Positions 23,761 through 32,619 of a DNA stretch of 64,000 nt are shown piece by piece. This DNA is from Roseiarcus sp963807735 (GTDB lineage: Bacteria; Pseudomonadota; Alphaproteobacteria; Rhizobiales; Beijerinckiaceae), in contig CAWEDI010000047.1 in assembly GCA_963807735.1 (NCBI GenBank), forward strand, positions 1-64,000. The letters run 5' to 3'. The position numbers and the translations under genes were made by a program. Positions within the stretch are counted from its first letter, which is position 1; every line of letters begins with the position of its first letter. The notes under the pieces are model-generated. The model saw nothing but the letters and a program-made list of their open reading frames with translations. It had not been told where the DNA came from and made no database searches.

Positions 23761-24231
23761 CTAACCCTTCCGGCCCCGCACTGGGATGTCAAAATGCATG
23801 ACATCCTCGCGCGCGCCGAGTTTCTCGTAAAGCGCGACCGCCGGTTCGTCGCCGTAGTCGGCCTGCACATAGATCACCGACGCGCCGCGGCGTTGCGCAT
23901 GAGCGCGCAGGAATTGGATCAACGACGTGGCGACGCCTTGGCGGCGCCACGCCGCCTCAACCGCAAGATCGTAGATGTAAATTTCGCGGCGCGCTTGCTC
24001 GAACTTGTCGAGTTCATAAGCAACCAGTCCGCCGACGACGACGCCCTCGCGTCGCGCCGTCAAGGCGACGAAATGCTCAAGCGTCAATACGCGTTTCAGA
24101 TAGGCGTCGTCCGGCGGGCGCGACGCGTAACTGTCGGGATCTTGAAAAGCTTGCGCAAACAGCGCGTTCAACGCTCTAAGATCAGCAATGTCGTCCGCGT
24201 CCAGCCGACGAATGATGAAATCCGCGCTCAT
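23761..24231 (-). CDS. AAC(3)-I-like aminoglycoside 3-N-acetyltransferase
   Basis: 156 residues, the size of AAC(3)-I enzymes, without extra domains. The GNAT core is unusually close to that family: FVALTARREGVVVGGLVAYEL, EIYIYDLAV (83-91), the acetyl-CoA loop RRQGVAT (96-102), VIYVQADYGDEPAVALY (119-135) and VMHFDI (144-149). Known members acetylate the 3-amino group of gentamicin and relatives. Here the gene sits among housekeeping genes with matching base composition and no integron or mobile element. It is therefore more likely a resident chromosomal homologue than an acquired resistance gene. Actual resistance cannot be inferred. Confidence 0.85.
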   Translation of the reverse strand: MSADFIIRRLDADDIADLRALNALFAQAFQDPDSYASRPPDDAYLKRVLTLEHFVALTARREGVVVGGLVAYELDKFEQARREIYIYDLAVEAAWRRQGVATSLIQFLRAHAQRRGASVIYVQADYGDEPAVALYEKLGAREDVMHFDIPVRGRKG

Positions 24232-24248
24232 GAGGCTCCGGCGGGGCC

Positions 24249-25130
24249 TCAGCGCGTCGGCACCGGCGTCTCGCCGCGATAATCGTAGAAGCCGCGCTGC
24301 GTCTTGCGGCCGAGCCAGCCGGCCTCGACATATTTGACCAGCAGCGGACAGGGTCGATATTTGGAGTCCGCCAAGCCTTCGTGCAACACTTGCATGACCG
24401 CCAGACAGGTGTCGAGCCCGATGAAATCGGCGAGCTGCAACGGCCCCATGGGATGATTGGCGCCGAGCCGCATCGCGGTGTCGATCGATTCCACGGAGCC
24501 GACGCCCTCGTACAGCGTGTAGACCGCCTCGTTGATCATCGGCAGTAGGATGCGATTGACGATGAAAGCCGGGAAATCCTCCGACATCGTCGCGGTCTTG
24601 CCGAGCCGAAGCACGAACTGCTTCGCCGCGTCATAGGTGTCGTCGCGCGTCGCGATGCCGCGGATCAGCTCGACGAGCTGCATGCGCGGCACCGGGTTCA
24701 TGAAATGAATGCCGATAAATTGTTCGGGATTGGCGGTCACCGAGGCGAGCCGGGTGATCGAGATCGACGAGGTGTTGGAGGCGACGATCGCCTCCGTCTT
24801 CAGATACGGCCGCAGATTCTGGAATATGCGGCGTTTCGTCTCCTCGTTCTCGGAGGCGGCTTCGATGACGAGATCGCAGGCGCCGATGTCTTGGAGTTTC
24901 GGCGCGATCGCGATGCGGTCGAGCACCGCGTTCCGGCCCGCTTCGTCGAGCTGACCCTTCGCGACCTGGCGAGAGAGCAGGCCGTTGATCGTCGCCAGCG
25001 CCGCGTTGAGCCGCTCCTCCGCGACGTCGTTTAGCCGCACGTCGTAGCCGGATTGCGCGCAGACCAGAGCGATGCCCGAGCCCATCTGCCCGGCGCCGAT
25101 CACCCCGACCTTCTCGATATTGAAGTTCAT
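24249..25130 (-). CDS. hbd: 3-hydroxybutyryl-CoA dehydrogenase
   Basis: 293 residues from the ATG at 25130 (GGGAAG upstream). It has the N-terminal NAD-binding VGVIGAGQMGSGIALVCA, the catalytic serine-containing SNTSSISIT and the histidine in GIHFMNPVP, then VNRILLPMINEAVYTL and the C-terminal domain NHPMGPLQLADFIGLD. It oxidises (S)-3-hydroxybutyryl-CoA to acetoacetyl-CoA, or the reverse, in fatty-acid or polyhydroxybutyrate-linked metabolism. It is 37 bp downstream of etfA and forms the common alphaproteobacterial etfB-etfA-hbd operon. Confidence 0.95.
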   Translation of the reverse strand: MNFNIEKVGVIGAGQMGSGIALVCAQSGYDVRLNDVAEERLNAALATINGLLSRQVAKGQLDEAGRNAVLDRIAIAPKLQDIGACDLVIEAASENEETKRRIFQNLRPYLKTEAIVASNTSSISITRLASVTANPEQFIGIHFMNPVPRMQLVELIRGIATRDDTYDAAKQFVLRLGKTATMSEDFPAFIVNRILLPMINEAVYTLYEGVGSVESIDTAMRLGANHPMGPLQLADFIGLDTCLAVMQVLHEGLADSKYRPCPLLVKYVEAGWLGRKTQRGFYDYRGETPVPTR

Positions 25131-25167
25131 CTCGCGCTTCCCGAACTTGCGCTCCCGCGTGAGCACT

Positions 25168-26115
25168 CTACTTGCCGATCTTGGCCAATTCCGCGGTCAG
25201 CTCCGGCAAAGCCGTGTAGAGATCGGCCACTAGGCCGTAGTCGGCGACCTGGAAGATCGGCGCCTCCTCGTCCTTGTTGATGGCGACGATCACTTTCGAA
25301 TCCTTCATACCGGCGAGATGCTGAATGGCGCCTGAAATTCCGACGGCGATGTAAAGCTCCGGCGCCACAACTTTGCCCGTTTGTCCGACCTGCCAGTCGT
25401 TCGGCGCATAGCCGGCGTCGACGGCGGCGCGCGAGGCGCCCATCGCCGCGCCGAGCTTGTCGGCGACCGGCTCGATGTAGGTCTTGAAGTTCTCTGCCTT
25501 CTGCATCGCGCGACCGCCGGAAATGATGATCTTGGCCGACGTCAGCTCCGGCCGATCCGACTTCGCCAGCGCCTCGCCGACGAAGCTCGAAACCCCCGGG
25601 TCGGCAGCCGCCGCGACCGGCTCGATCGGCGCGGACGCCGCGCCTTCGCCCGTGGCCGCGAACGAGGCGGTGCGGACGGTCGCGACGATCTTCGGATCGG
25701 TGGATTCGACGGTCTGGATCGCGTTACCGGCGTAGATCGGCCGCTCGAAGCTCTTGGGGCCGAGCACCTTGGTGATGTCGGAAAGCTGCATCACGTCGAG
25801 CAGCGCCGCCGCGCGCGGCATCACATTCTTGGAGAACGGGCTCGAAGCGCCGAGGATCGCGTCGTACTCGCCGGCCAGCGACACCAGCAGCGCGGCCAAC
25901 GGCTCGGCGAGGCCGTGGGCGTAGGCGGCTTCGTCGGCGACCCGGACTTTGGCGACGCCGTCGAGCTTCGCCGCGGCCTCCGCGGCCGCGCCGAGGTTCT
26001 GCCCGGCAAGCAGCACCTCCACGGGCGCGCCCAATTCCTTCGCCGCGGTCAACGCCCGGGCGGTAATGTCGGCGAGATGACCGCCGGCGACTTCGCCGAG
26101 AAGAAGCGTCGTCAT
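25168..26115 (-). CDS. etfA: Electron transfer flavoprotein alpha subunit
   Basis: 315 residues. The C-terminal FAD-binding domain is clear: SGGRAMQKAENFKTYIEPVADKLGAAMGASRAAVD, then GQTGKVVAPELYIAVGISGAIQHLAGM and VAINKDEEAPIFQVADYGLVADL. Together with EtfB it carries electrons from acyl-CoA dehydrogenases to the quinone pool through ETF-quinone oxidoreductase. It lies two bases downstream of etfB and 37 upstream of hbd. Confidence 0.97.
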   Translation of the reverse strand: MTTLLLGEVAGGHLADITARALTAAKELGAPVEVLLAGQNLGAAAEAAAKLDGVAKVRVADEAAYAHGLAEPLAALLVSLAGEYDAILGASSPFSKNVMPRAAALLDVMQLSDITKVLGPKSFERPIYAGNAIQTVESTDPKIVATVRTASFAATGEGAASAPIEPVAAAADPGVSSFVGEALAKSDRPELTSAKIIISGGRAMQKAENFKTYIEPVADKLGAAMGASRAAVDAGYAPNDWQVGQTGKVVAPELYIAVGISGAIQHLAGMKDSKVIVAINKDEEAPIFQVADYGLVADLYTALPELTAELAKIGK

Positions 26116-26117
26116 AG

Positions 26118-26867
26118 TTAGATTACTCCCGCTTCGTCGCGAAGTTTCGAAACGAGCTCTGCGACAGTCTTGACCTTGACGCCGGACTTGCGGCCGCCGG
26201 GCTCCGTCGTCTTCAGCACTTTGACTCGCGGGCTGACGTCCACCCCGTAGTCCTCGGGCTTCTTCTGGTCGATCGGCTTCTTTTTCGCCTTCATGATGTT
26301 GGGCAGCGAGGCGTAGCGCGGCTCGTTAAGCCGGAGGTCAGTCGTCACGATCGCCGGCAGTTTCAGCGACACTGTCTGCATCCCACCGTCGACTTCGCGC
26401 GTCACGTCAACCTTGCCGTCGCCGACGACGACTTTCGAGGCGAACGTGCCCTGCGCCAGGCCGGTCAGCGCGGCGAGCATCTGGCCGGTCTGGTTGCAAT
26501 CGTCGTCGATGGCCTGCTTGCCAAGAATCACAAGGCCGGGTTGCTCGGCCTCGACGACGCCCTTCAACAGCTTGGCGACCGCGAGCGGCTCAACAATCCC
26601 GTCGACAGTGATGAGAATGCCGCGATCGGCGCCCATCGCCAGCGCGGTGCGGATCGTCTCGGCGGACTGGGCCGGGCCGATCGACACCACGATCACCTCG
26701 GTCGCCTTGCCGGCCTCCTTCTGCCGCAGCGCCTCTTCGACGGCTATTTCGTCAAAGGGATTCATCGACATTTTGACGTTGGCGAGTTCAACGCCGGAAC
26801 CGTCTGACTTGATGCGGATTTTCACGTTGTAATCGACCACCCGCTTGACGGGCACGAGAATTTTCAT
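26118..26867 (-). CDS. etfB: Electron transfer flavoprotein beta subunit
   Basis: 249 residues, exactly the family length, from the ATG at 26867 (MKILVPVKRVVDYNVKIR); a start four codons earlier is formally open. It has the adenine-nucleotide-binding region ALAMGADRGILI, LVILGKQAIDDDCNQTGQMLAALTG, and the recognition-loop region PRYASLPNIMKAKKKPI that contacts dehydrogenases. First gene of the etfB-etfA-hbd operon. Confidence 0.97.
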   Translation of the reverse strand: MKILVPVKRVVDYNVKIRIKSDGSGVELANVKMSMNPFDEIAVEEALRQKEAGKATEVIVVSIGPAQSAETIRTALAMGADRGILITVDGIVEPLAVAKLLKGVVEAEQPGLVILGKQAIDDDCNQTGQMLAALTGLAQGTFASKVVVGDGKVDVTREVDGGMQTVSLKLPAIVTTDLRLNEPRYASLPNIMKAKKKPIDQKKPEDYGVDVSPRVKVLKTTEPGGRKSGVKVKTVAELVSKLRDEAGVI

Positions 26868-26981
26868 GTCGGTCAACACTCCGGACGCGGCGCGAGGAGC
26901 GCGGCGAAGATCATGCGGCCAGCGCGGGGCAACCCCTAATCGGCGCCCTTCCGCAAGTCAACGCGCCGAAAGTCGGCAGGA

Positions 26982-27356
26982 TCAGTCCGGGGCGGGCGCC
27001 GTCATTTCGAGGCGCTGTTCGATCCGCCGCACGCGTTCGTCGAGGTCGGAATAGAGAAGCCCGTGGCCCACCGCTGTGGAATGATATTCCATCACCGCGC
27101 GGCGAAGCGCGACATTTTGCTCATTGAGCCGCTTTTCAAGATGCAGAAGGTCGGAGGCGACGTCGGCCCGCAAGGAGTGCATTTCGGAATGGAGATCGGC
27201 GCGAAGCTCGGCCAAATCCTCTTTGCTCGCCATGCCCGACAAGTCGCTTTTCCTGGCCATTGACGCGCGCATTTCGGACACCTCGCCACGAACTCCGCGA
27301 ACGTCCTCCTGCAAGCCACGCAGCAACTGAATCACCAAGCTCTCGGTTTCCGGCAT
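26982..27356 (-). CDS. Small coiled-coil hypothetical protein
   Basis: 124 residues, almost entirely helical with heptad-like spacing (LVIQLLRGLQEDVRGVRGEV, ELRADLHSEMHSLRADVASDL, HLEKRLNEQNVALRRAVMEYH) and a second short coiled coil at the end (DLDERVRRIEQRLEM). No signal peptide or membrane segment is seen. Related small proteins are common in Hyphomicrobiales and have no known function. It lies about 115 bp downstream of etfB's start region on the opposite flank, apparently with its own transcription unit. Confidence 0.7.
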   Translation of the reverse strand: MPETESLVIQLLRGLQEDVRGVRGEVSEMRASMARKSDLSGMASKEDLAELRADLHSEMHSLRADVASDLLHLEKRLNEQNVALRRAVMEYHSTAVGHGLLYSDLDERVRRIEQRLEMTAPAPD

Positions 27357-27458
27357 AGTCGACCTGTAATCAAAGTTCGACGAATTCTATGTACGACACC
27401 GCGGTGAAGAACTGAAGTTTGAAATTATTGAACGGCGGCGCAAACGCCGCGGGCCGTC

Positions 27459-28748
27459 TCACTTCACCGGGTCGTTGCTAGCCTTGACCAGCGGCGGCTT
27501 GCCGTGCAGCAGCGCGACCGCCGCGGAGAGCTGCGTGTCTTTGGTCGGGTCGGGCGGCACGTAGGCGTCGGAGCCCTTCTCCTCGTCGGTCCCGTTCTTC
27601 AGATGGCCTTGCAGCGACGCTTCGCCGAGACTCTCGACCTTGCCTTTGAGATCGTCGGGGATATTTTCGAGCACCTTGAAGTCGGGGTCGATGCCCTTGG
27701 CCTGGATCGAGCGGCCCGAAGGCGTGTAATAGCGCGCCGTCGTCAGCTTCAAGGCGCCGTCGTCGCCGAGCGGCAGCACCGTCTGCACGGAGCCCTTGCC
27801 GAACGAGCGGGTGCCGATCAGTGTCGCGCGCTTCAAATCCTGCAAGGCCCCGGAGACGATCTCGGAGGCCGAGGCCGAACCGCCGTTGATGAGCACAACC
27901 AACGGTTTGCCGTCGCTGAGATTGTAGCCGGGCCGGGCGTTGTATTCCTGGTAGAGGTCGGCCGTGCGGCCGCGCGTCGAGACGATCTCGCCGGAATCGA
28001 TGAAGGTGTTGACGACGCGAATCGACTGCGACAGCAGGCCGCCGGGATTGTTGCGCAAGTCGAGGATATAGCCCTTCAACTTGCCGCCGCCCGACTTGAA
28101 CTTGGCGATCGCGGCTTTCAACGAATCGTAGGTCTGCTCGTTGAACTGGGTGATGCGGATATAGCCGAGGTCGCCGCCCTCGACATGCGAGCGCACCGGC
28201 TGCACATGAATGATCTCGCGCACGATGTCGAACACCTTGGTGTCCTTGAGGTCGCCGCGCTGCACGGTGATCGCCACGTGGGTCTTGGCGGGACCGCGCA
28301 TTTTGTCGACCGCCTCCTTGAGCGTCAGGCCCTTCACCGGGGTCTGGTCGATCTTGACGATCATGTCGCCCGCCATCACGCCCGCCCGCGCGGCGGGGGT
28401 TTCGTCGATCGGGCTGACGACGCGGACGAGGCCGTTGTCCTGCATCACTTCAAGGCCGAGGCCGCCGAACTCCTCGCCGCGCATGTTGGTCTGGAAGTCC
28501 TTCAGCGCCTTGGCGTCGAGGAAATTCGAGTGCGGGTCGAGCGACGCCAACATGCCGTTGATGGCGCCCGTCGTCAGTTTCATCGGGTCGGGCGTGTCGA
28601 CATAGGTCGCCAGCGTTTTTTCAAACACCAGCCGATACAGCGACAAGCCCGCGGAGCCGCCAGGCGTCGCGGCGCGGACGACATTGCCAATGACCGCGCC
28701 GGACACGCCGAGCGCGACGCCTAAAGTGACGATCGTCGTCGCGCGCAT
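27459..28748 (-). CDS. S41 carboxy-terminal processing protease, second of a tandem pair
   Basis: 429 residues from the ATG at 28748, which gives a signal or anchor segment (1-28). A PDZ domain (about 85-170, GGLGLEV, VVSPIDETPAARAGVMAGDMIVKID) precedes the S41 catalytic domain with the serine in GGSASASEIVSG (about 293) and the lysine in GTRSFGKGSVQT (about 318). It acts in the periplasm on C-termini of exported proteins. It is very similar along its whole length to the protein encoded immediately upstream (28756-30156), so the pair arose by tandem duplication. This copy lacks the Pro/Ala-rich tail. The start lies eight bases after the upstream stop. Confidence 0.93.
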   Translation of the reverse strand: MRATTIVTLGVALGVSGAVIGNVVRAATPGGSAGLSLYRLVFEKTLATYVDTPDPMKLTTGAINGMLASLDPHSNFLDAKALKDFQTNMRGEEFGGLGLEVMQDNGLVRVVSPIDETPAARAGVMAGDMIVKIDQTPVKGLTLKEAVDKMRGPAKTHVAITVQRGDLKDTKVFDIVREIIHVQPVRSHVEGGDLGYIRITQFNEQTYDSLKAAIAKFKSGGGKLKGYILDLRNNPGGLLSQSIRVVNTFIDSGEIVSTRGRTADLYQEYNARPGYNLSDGKPLVVLINGGSASASEIVSGALQDLKRATLIGTRSFGKGSVQTVLPLGDDGALKLTTARYYTPSGRSIQAKGIDPDFKVLENIPDDLKGKVESLGEASLQGHLKNGTDEEKGSDAYVPPDPTKDTQLSAAVALLHGKPPLVKASNDPVK

Positions 28749-28755
28749 GATCGCC

Positions 28756-30156
28756 TCAGTTCGACTTGGTGGGCTCGGGAGCGGGCGGCGCATCCGACTT
28801 CGGACCGTCGCCCTTGGCTTCGTTGGCGGAAGGCGAGGGCGTCGGCGTCGGAACCGCCGCTTCCGCGGGCTTGACGCCGTGCAACAGGTCGACCGCGGCG
28901 ATAAGCTGCTTGTCTTCCTTGGGATCGGCCGGCACGTACGCCTGCGAGCCGGTGTTGTCCTCGGCGCCGTTCTTCAGGTGGCCCTTCAGCGAGGCCTCGC
29001 CCATGTTATCGTCCTTGCCCTTGAGATCGGCGGGCACATCCTCCAGCACCTGAATATCCGGTGAGATGCCCTTGGCCTGGATCGAGCGGCCGGAGGGCGT
29101 GTAATAGCGCGCCGTCGTCAACCGAAGCGCGCCGTTGTTGTCGCCGAGCGGCATGATGGTCTGCACCGAGCCTTTGCCGAACGAGCGGGTGCCGATCAGC
29201 GTCGCCCGCTTGTGGTCCTGCAACGCGCCGGCGACGATCTCCGAGGCCGAGGCCGAACCGCCGTTGATGAGCACGACCAGCGGCTTGCCGTCGGACAAGT
29301 CGTCGCCCGCCCGGGCGCTGAAACGCTGCGCGTCGTCGGGATTGCGGCCGCGCGTCGAAACGATCTCGCCCTTGTCGACGAACGCGTTGACTACCTCGAT
29401 CGACTGATCGAGCAGACCGCCGGGGTTGTTGCGCAGGTCGAGGATATAGCCTTTCAGCTTGTCGGGGGGGATTTCGGATTTCAGCTTTTCCATCGTGGTG
29501 TGAAGACCGGTCGCCGTCTTCTCGGTGAATTGGGTGATGCGGATATAGCCGATGTCGCCATTCTGCACCTGCCCGCGCACCGACTGCACCTCGATGACGG
29601 CGCGGGTGATCTTGTAGTCCTTCAGCTCTTTCTTGGCGCCGCGGGCGATCTTGAGCGTGACGGCCGAACTGATCGGCCCGCGCATCTTGTCGACCGCCTG
29701 ATCGAGCGTCATGCCTTGGGTGGGAACGCCGTCGATAGCCGCGATGATGTCGCCGGACATGATGCCCGCCTTCGAGGCCGGCGTGTCGTCGATCGGCGAA
29801 ACGACCTTGATGAGGCCATCCTCCTCCGTCACCTCGATGCCGAGCCCGCCGAACTCTCCCTTGGTCGAGCGCTGCATCTCGCGATAGGCGTCAGGGTCCA
29901 TGTAGCTTGTGTGCGGGTCGAGCGACGACAGCATGCCGTTGATCGCGGCCTCGATCAGTTTGCCTTCATCAGGTTTCTCAACGTAGTCGTTGCGAATTTT
30001 CTCGAACACGTCGCCGAACAGATTGAGCTGCCGATAGGTCTCGGCCGCGGTCGCATAGGCGCTCGGCGCCAGCGCCTGCAACGTATCGGGCGCCAAGACG
30101 GCGACGCCCGCGCCGAGGGCGACGCCGAACGCGAGATAGGAAAACTTTCGAATCAT
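28756..30156 (-). CDS. ctpA: S41 carboxy-terminal processing protease CtpA
   Basis: 466 residues from the ATG at 30156, which overlaps the envC stop by four bases. It has a signal or anchor segment (MIRKFSYLAFGVALGAGVA), then the CtpA N-terminal helix region (YRQLNLFGDVFEKIRNDYVE), the PDZ domain (GGLGIEV, DDTPASKAGIMSGDIIAAIDG) and the S41 domain with GGSASASEIVAG and GTRSFGKGSVQT. The Ser/Lys dyad is complete. The C-terminus is a Pro/Ala-rich disordered tail of about 40 residues. The position after envC is the conserved alphaproteobacterial order, so this copy is taken as the ancestral CtpA. It probably trims periplasmic and cell-wall-associated proteins. Confidence 0.95.
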   Translation of the reverse strand: MIRKFSYLAFGVALGAGVAVLAPDTLQALAPSAYATAAETYRQLNLFGDVFEKIRNDYVEKPDEGKLIEAAINGMLSSLDPHTSYMDPDAYREMQRSTKGEFGGLGIEVTEEDGLIKVVSPIDDTPASKAGIMSGDIIAAIDGVPTQGMTLDQAVDKMRGPISSAVTLKIARGAKKELKDYKITRAVIEVQSVRGQVQNGDIGYIRITQFTEKTATGLHTTMEKLKSEIPPDKLKGYILDLRNNPGGLLDQSIEVVNAFVDKGEIVSTRGRNPDDAQRFSARAGDDLSDGKPLVVLINGGSASASEIVAGALQDHKRATLIGTRSFGKGSVQTIMPLGDNNGALRLTTARYYTPSGRSIQAKGISPDIQVLEDVPADLKGKDDNMGEASLKGHLKNGAEDNTGSQAYVPADPKEDKQLIAAVDLLHGVKPAEAAVPTPTPSPSANEAKGDGPKSDAPPAPEPTKSN

Positions 30157-31433
30157 CCGCGCGCCTTTTCGAGGTTTGATTTCGCCCACCAAGGCTGGGG
30201 GTCGATGACCGTGTCGTTCTTTCTGAATTCGATATAGAGAACAGGCTGGTCGGCGCCAATAGCGGCGGTCGAGGCCGCGCGGGCTCCGCCGGAGCCCATA
30301 ACCGCTACCGGCTCGCCCGCCAACACGAATTGCCCGACGGAGACCTGAATTCGCTCCATCCCGGCCAAGATCAAATAATAGCCATCGCCGCCGTTGAGGA
30401 TCAAGAGCTGACCGTAGGATCGATACGGGCCGGCGAAAGCGACCCAAGCGTCGACCGGCGTCGAGACGACGGCGGCCGGCGGCGCGGCGACGGAGACGCC
30501 TTTCGCCTGACCCCCGACCCCGTCGGGATCGCCAAAGTTCTTCACCGGCGTCCCTGCGACCGGCCAGGCGAGCCGGCCCTTGGTGTCGGCGAACGGAATG
30601 GCGGGCTTCAGCCGCGCGAGGTCGCCGCCGCGCACGGCGGCGCGGCTCTCGACCGCCGCCGCTGCGGCTTTGTCGGCGGCCGAGGCGGTAACCGCCTCGC
30701 GGTCCATTTTCGCGATGAGGTCCTTCAGGCTCGACGCCTCGCCGGCGAGCGCGTCGGCGTGCTTGCGCTCGTCGGTCAAGGCGTTCTGCCGATCGCTCAG
30801 CGCCTTCTGGCGCGCGTCGATCAGCGCGTCGAGCCGGGTCTTGTCGAGCGCAAGGTCCTCGGCGCTGGCGGAGAGCGCGTCACGCTGGTCCGAGATCGCG
30901 CGCTTCAGTTCGGAAACCTCGGTCAGGTCGCGCGAGAGCTGGTCGGCCTGCGTCTTGATGTCGCCGATCAGCGTGTTGAGCACGCCGGCGGCGCGAACCG
31001 CCGCCGCCATGTCGTCGGGTCGCACGAAAATCGCCGGCGGGGCATCGTGGGTCATACGTTGCAACGCGGCGATGAGATCGGCAATGCGACCACGGCGCTC
31101 GCCGACCGAGGCCTCCAGCGCCGTCGCGTCGGCGGCGGCCTTGGCGAGCTTGGCGGTGGCGTCGACGCGATCACTCTCGGTTTTCTGGATCTTCGCGGTC
31201 GTTTCGACCAGCGCCTCATTGAGCCGGGCGTGGTCGAGCTTAATCGCTTCGACGTCGGCCTCGATTCGGCGCCGTTCCGCCTCGGACGCCTTCAAATTTG
31301 TTTCGACGCCGCGTAGCTCGACCTCCTTGGCGGCGCGATCCGGCGGCGCTGAATCGACTCCCGGTGACGCCGTCGCCCAAGCGCCGGCGACGAGCGCGAG
31401 GCCCAGTCGATGAGGGAGGTGACGAATCGGCAT
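30153..31433 (-). CDS. envC: EnvC-like murein hydrolase activator (degenerate M23)
   Basis: 426 residues from the ATG at 31433 with GGAGG close upstream; an ATG at 31448 is also possible. A signal peptide (about 1-33) is followed by a long coiled coil (about 35-260) and a C-terminal LytM/M23 fold. In that fold the zinc ligands are absent: where active enzymes have YGN..I.HG and YAHL, this one has YGQLLILNGG and LILAGM. This is the hallmark of EnvC-type proteins, which do not cut peptidoglycan but activate amidases during cell separation. It sits between rlmH and ctpA, the usual order, and overlaps ctpA. Confidence 0.92.
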   Translation of the reverse strand: MPIRHLPHRLGLALVAGAWATASPGVDSAPPDRAAKEVELRGVETNLKASEAERRRIEADVEAIKLDHARLNEALVETTAKIQKTESDRVDATAKLAKAAADATALEASVGERRGRIADLIAALQRMTHDAPPAIFVRPDDMAAAVRAAGVLNTLIGDIKTQADQLSRDLTEVSELKRAISDQRDALSASAEDLALDKTRLDALIDARQKALSDRQNALTDERKHADALAGEASSLKDLIAKMDREAVTASAADKAAAAAVESRAAVRGGDLARLKPAIPFADTKGRLAWPVAGTPVKNFGDPDGVGGQAKGVSVAAPPAAVVSTPVDAWVAFAGPYRSYGQLLILNGGDGYYLILAGMERIQVSVGQFVLAGEPVAVMGSGGARAASTAAIGADQPVLYIEFRKNDTVIDPQPWWAKSNLEKARG

Positions 31434-31477
31434 CTCCCTCCGCTTCATCTGACAAAGGCGACCGAATTGCGTCGGCG

Positions 31478-31954
31478 TCACGCGCGATGGTAGGGATGTC
31501 CAGTTAAGATTGTTAAGCACCGATAAACCTGCTCTGCCGCTATCACCCGCACGAGTTGGTGCGGAAACGTCAACGCCCCGAACCCCACCAACGAACGCGC
31601 CGCGCGGCGCACTTCCGGGTCGAGACCGTCCGGTCCGCCGATCACGACGGCATAGTCCCGCCCCGAATCCTTCGCCTGAGCGATCTCGGCGGCCCAAGCC
31701 GGGCTAGTGATCGCCGCTCCGCGCTCATCGAGCGCGCAGACCCAGGCGCCCTTGCCTGCCGCGTCCAGCAATAATCGCGCCTCGACCGCGCGGCGCTCCT
31801 CGACGCTGCGGGCGCGCGATTCCTCGAACTCCCGGAACGCCACCGACACGCCCGCCGCGCCGCCGAGCGCGACTGCGCGTTTCGCATAACGATCGAACAG
31901 TTCGCGCTCCGGCCCCGCCTTCAATCGCCCGATCGCGGCGAGGACGAATTTCAA
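31478..31954 (-). CDS. rlmH: 23S rRNA pseudouridine1915 N3-methyltransferase RlmH
   Basis: 158 residues, a SPOUT-class enzyme. The knotted SAM-binding region is seen in VCALDERGA, the family motif YAVVIGGPDGL, and the C-terminal SLVGFGALTFPHQLVRVIAAEQVYRCLTILTGHPYH. It methylates pseudouridine 1915 in helix 69 of 23S rRNA on assembled ribosomes. It starts seven bases after rsfS, as in most bacteria. Confidence 0.97.
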   Translation of the reverse strand: MKFVLAAIGRLKAGPERELFDRYAKRAVALGGAAGVSVAFREFEESRARSVEERRAVEARLLLDAAGKGAWVCALDERGAAITSPAWAAEIAQAKDSGRDYAVVIGGPDGLDPEVRRAARSLVGFGALTFPHQLVRVIAAEQVYRCLTILTGHPYHRA

Positions 31955-31961
31955 GCCGGCG

Positions 31962-32312
31962 TCAGTTGGCGGCGGGGCGCGGCTCGGCCGGCCGCTCGGG
32001 CGCCCACATCTTCTCGAGATTGTAGAACTGGCGGATTTCGGGGCGGAAGATGTGGATGATCGCGTCGCCGGCGTCGATCAGCACCCAGTCGTTGACGGGT
32101 TGACCTTCAACGCGCGGCGTCCGGCCAACGCCTTCGCGGCACGCCTTCACGACACGGTCGGCGATCGCGCCGACATGCGTGCTCGACCGGCCGGTGGCGA
32201 TAATCATCACGTCCGCCAGCGATGTGCGCCCGACGAGGTCAATGCCGACGACGTCCTCCGCCTTCGCATCCTCCAGGCACGTCATGACCGTTTTGGCGAG
32301 ATCGCTTTCCAT
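31962..32312 (-). CDS. rsfS: Ribosome silencing factor RsfS
   Basis: 116 residues with the RsfS core: DAKAEDVVGIDLVGRTSLADVMIIATGRSSTHVGAIADRV, VEGQPVNDWVLIDAGDAIIHIFRPEIRQFYNLEKMW. It binds ribosomal protein L14 and blocks subunit joining when nutrients run out. The ATG at 32312 has no good ribosome-binding site. The frame is open about 30 more codons (Pro/Arg-rich), but without any standard start codon, so the ATG is kept. nadD, which usually precedes rsfS, is not here; an AT-rich TPR gene occupies the upstream side. Confidence 0.93.
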   Translation of the reverse strand: MESDLAKTVMTCLEDAKAEDVVGIDLVGRTSLADVMIIATGRSSTHVGAIADRVVKACREGVGRTPRVEGQPVNDWVLIDAGDAIIHIFRPEIRQFYNLEKMWAPERPAEPRPAAN

Positions 32313-32619
32313 CGGCGATTGCGGCGGCGCCGGTGAATTCGGCGGGGCGCGTTTCGCACGAGGGCGTTTAGGGGCGGTCGGGGTGTCCTGGGTGAGGCTC
32401 AGTGGCGGGTCCTTTCGTCCGGCGTGGATACGGACCCAACATGAGCGGGTCGCGTGCGCTTTTCAAGCCGGCGGGGCGCGAAGGGTGAATTTTCCGCCGC
32501 CGGCGCTGCCGAAGGATCAAGTTTTACCGCCCGAGCCGGTGACGGCGCTTCAGCCGGCGCGTTCCCAGGTTCTTCAAAAATCATATAAGCTTCCAATCGG
32601 CTTCTTTTGAGACGGTCCA
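32313..32619. other. Divergent intergenic region between rsfS and the TPR gene
   Basis: About 307 bp with GC content falling toward the TPR gene. It must contain the promoters for the rsfS operon and the TPR gene. A minus-strand frame (32399-32701, 100 codons) crosses it and overlaps the TPR start; it has no family similarity and is not called. No repeat end, tRNA or integrase remnant is visible at the composition boundary. Confidence 0.35.

Noticed and set aside
23761..24231. Calling the acetyltransferase an acquired resistance gene
   Set aside because: No integron, IS or composition shift surrounds it; only homology to the AAC(3)-I family is supported.
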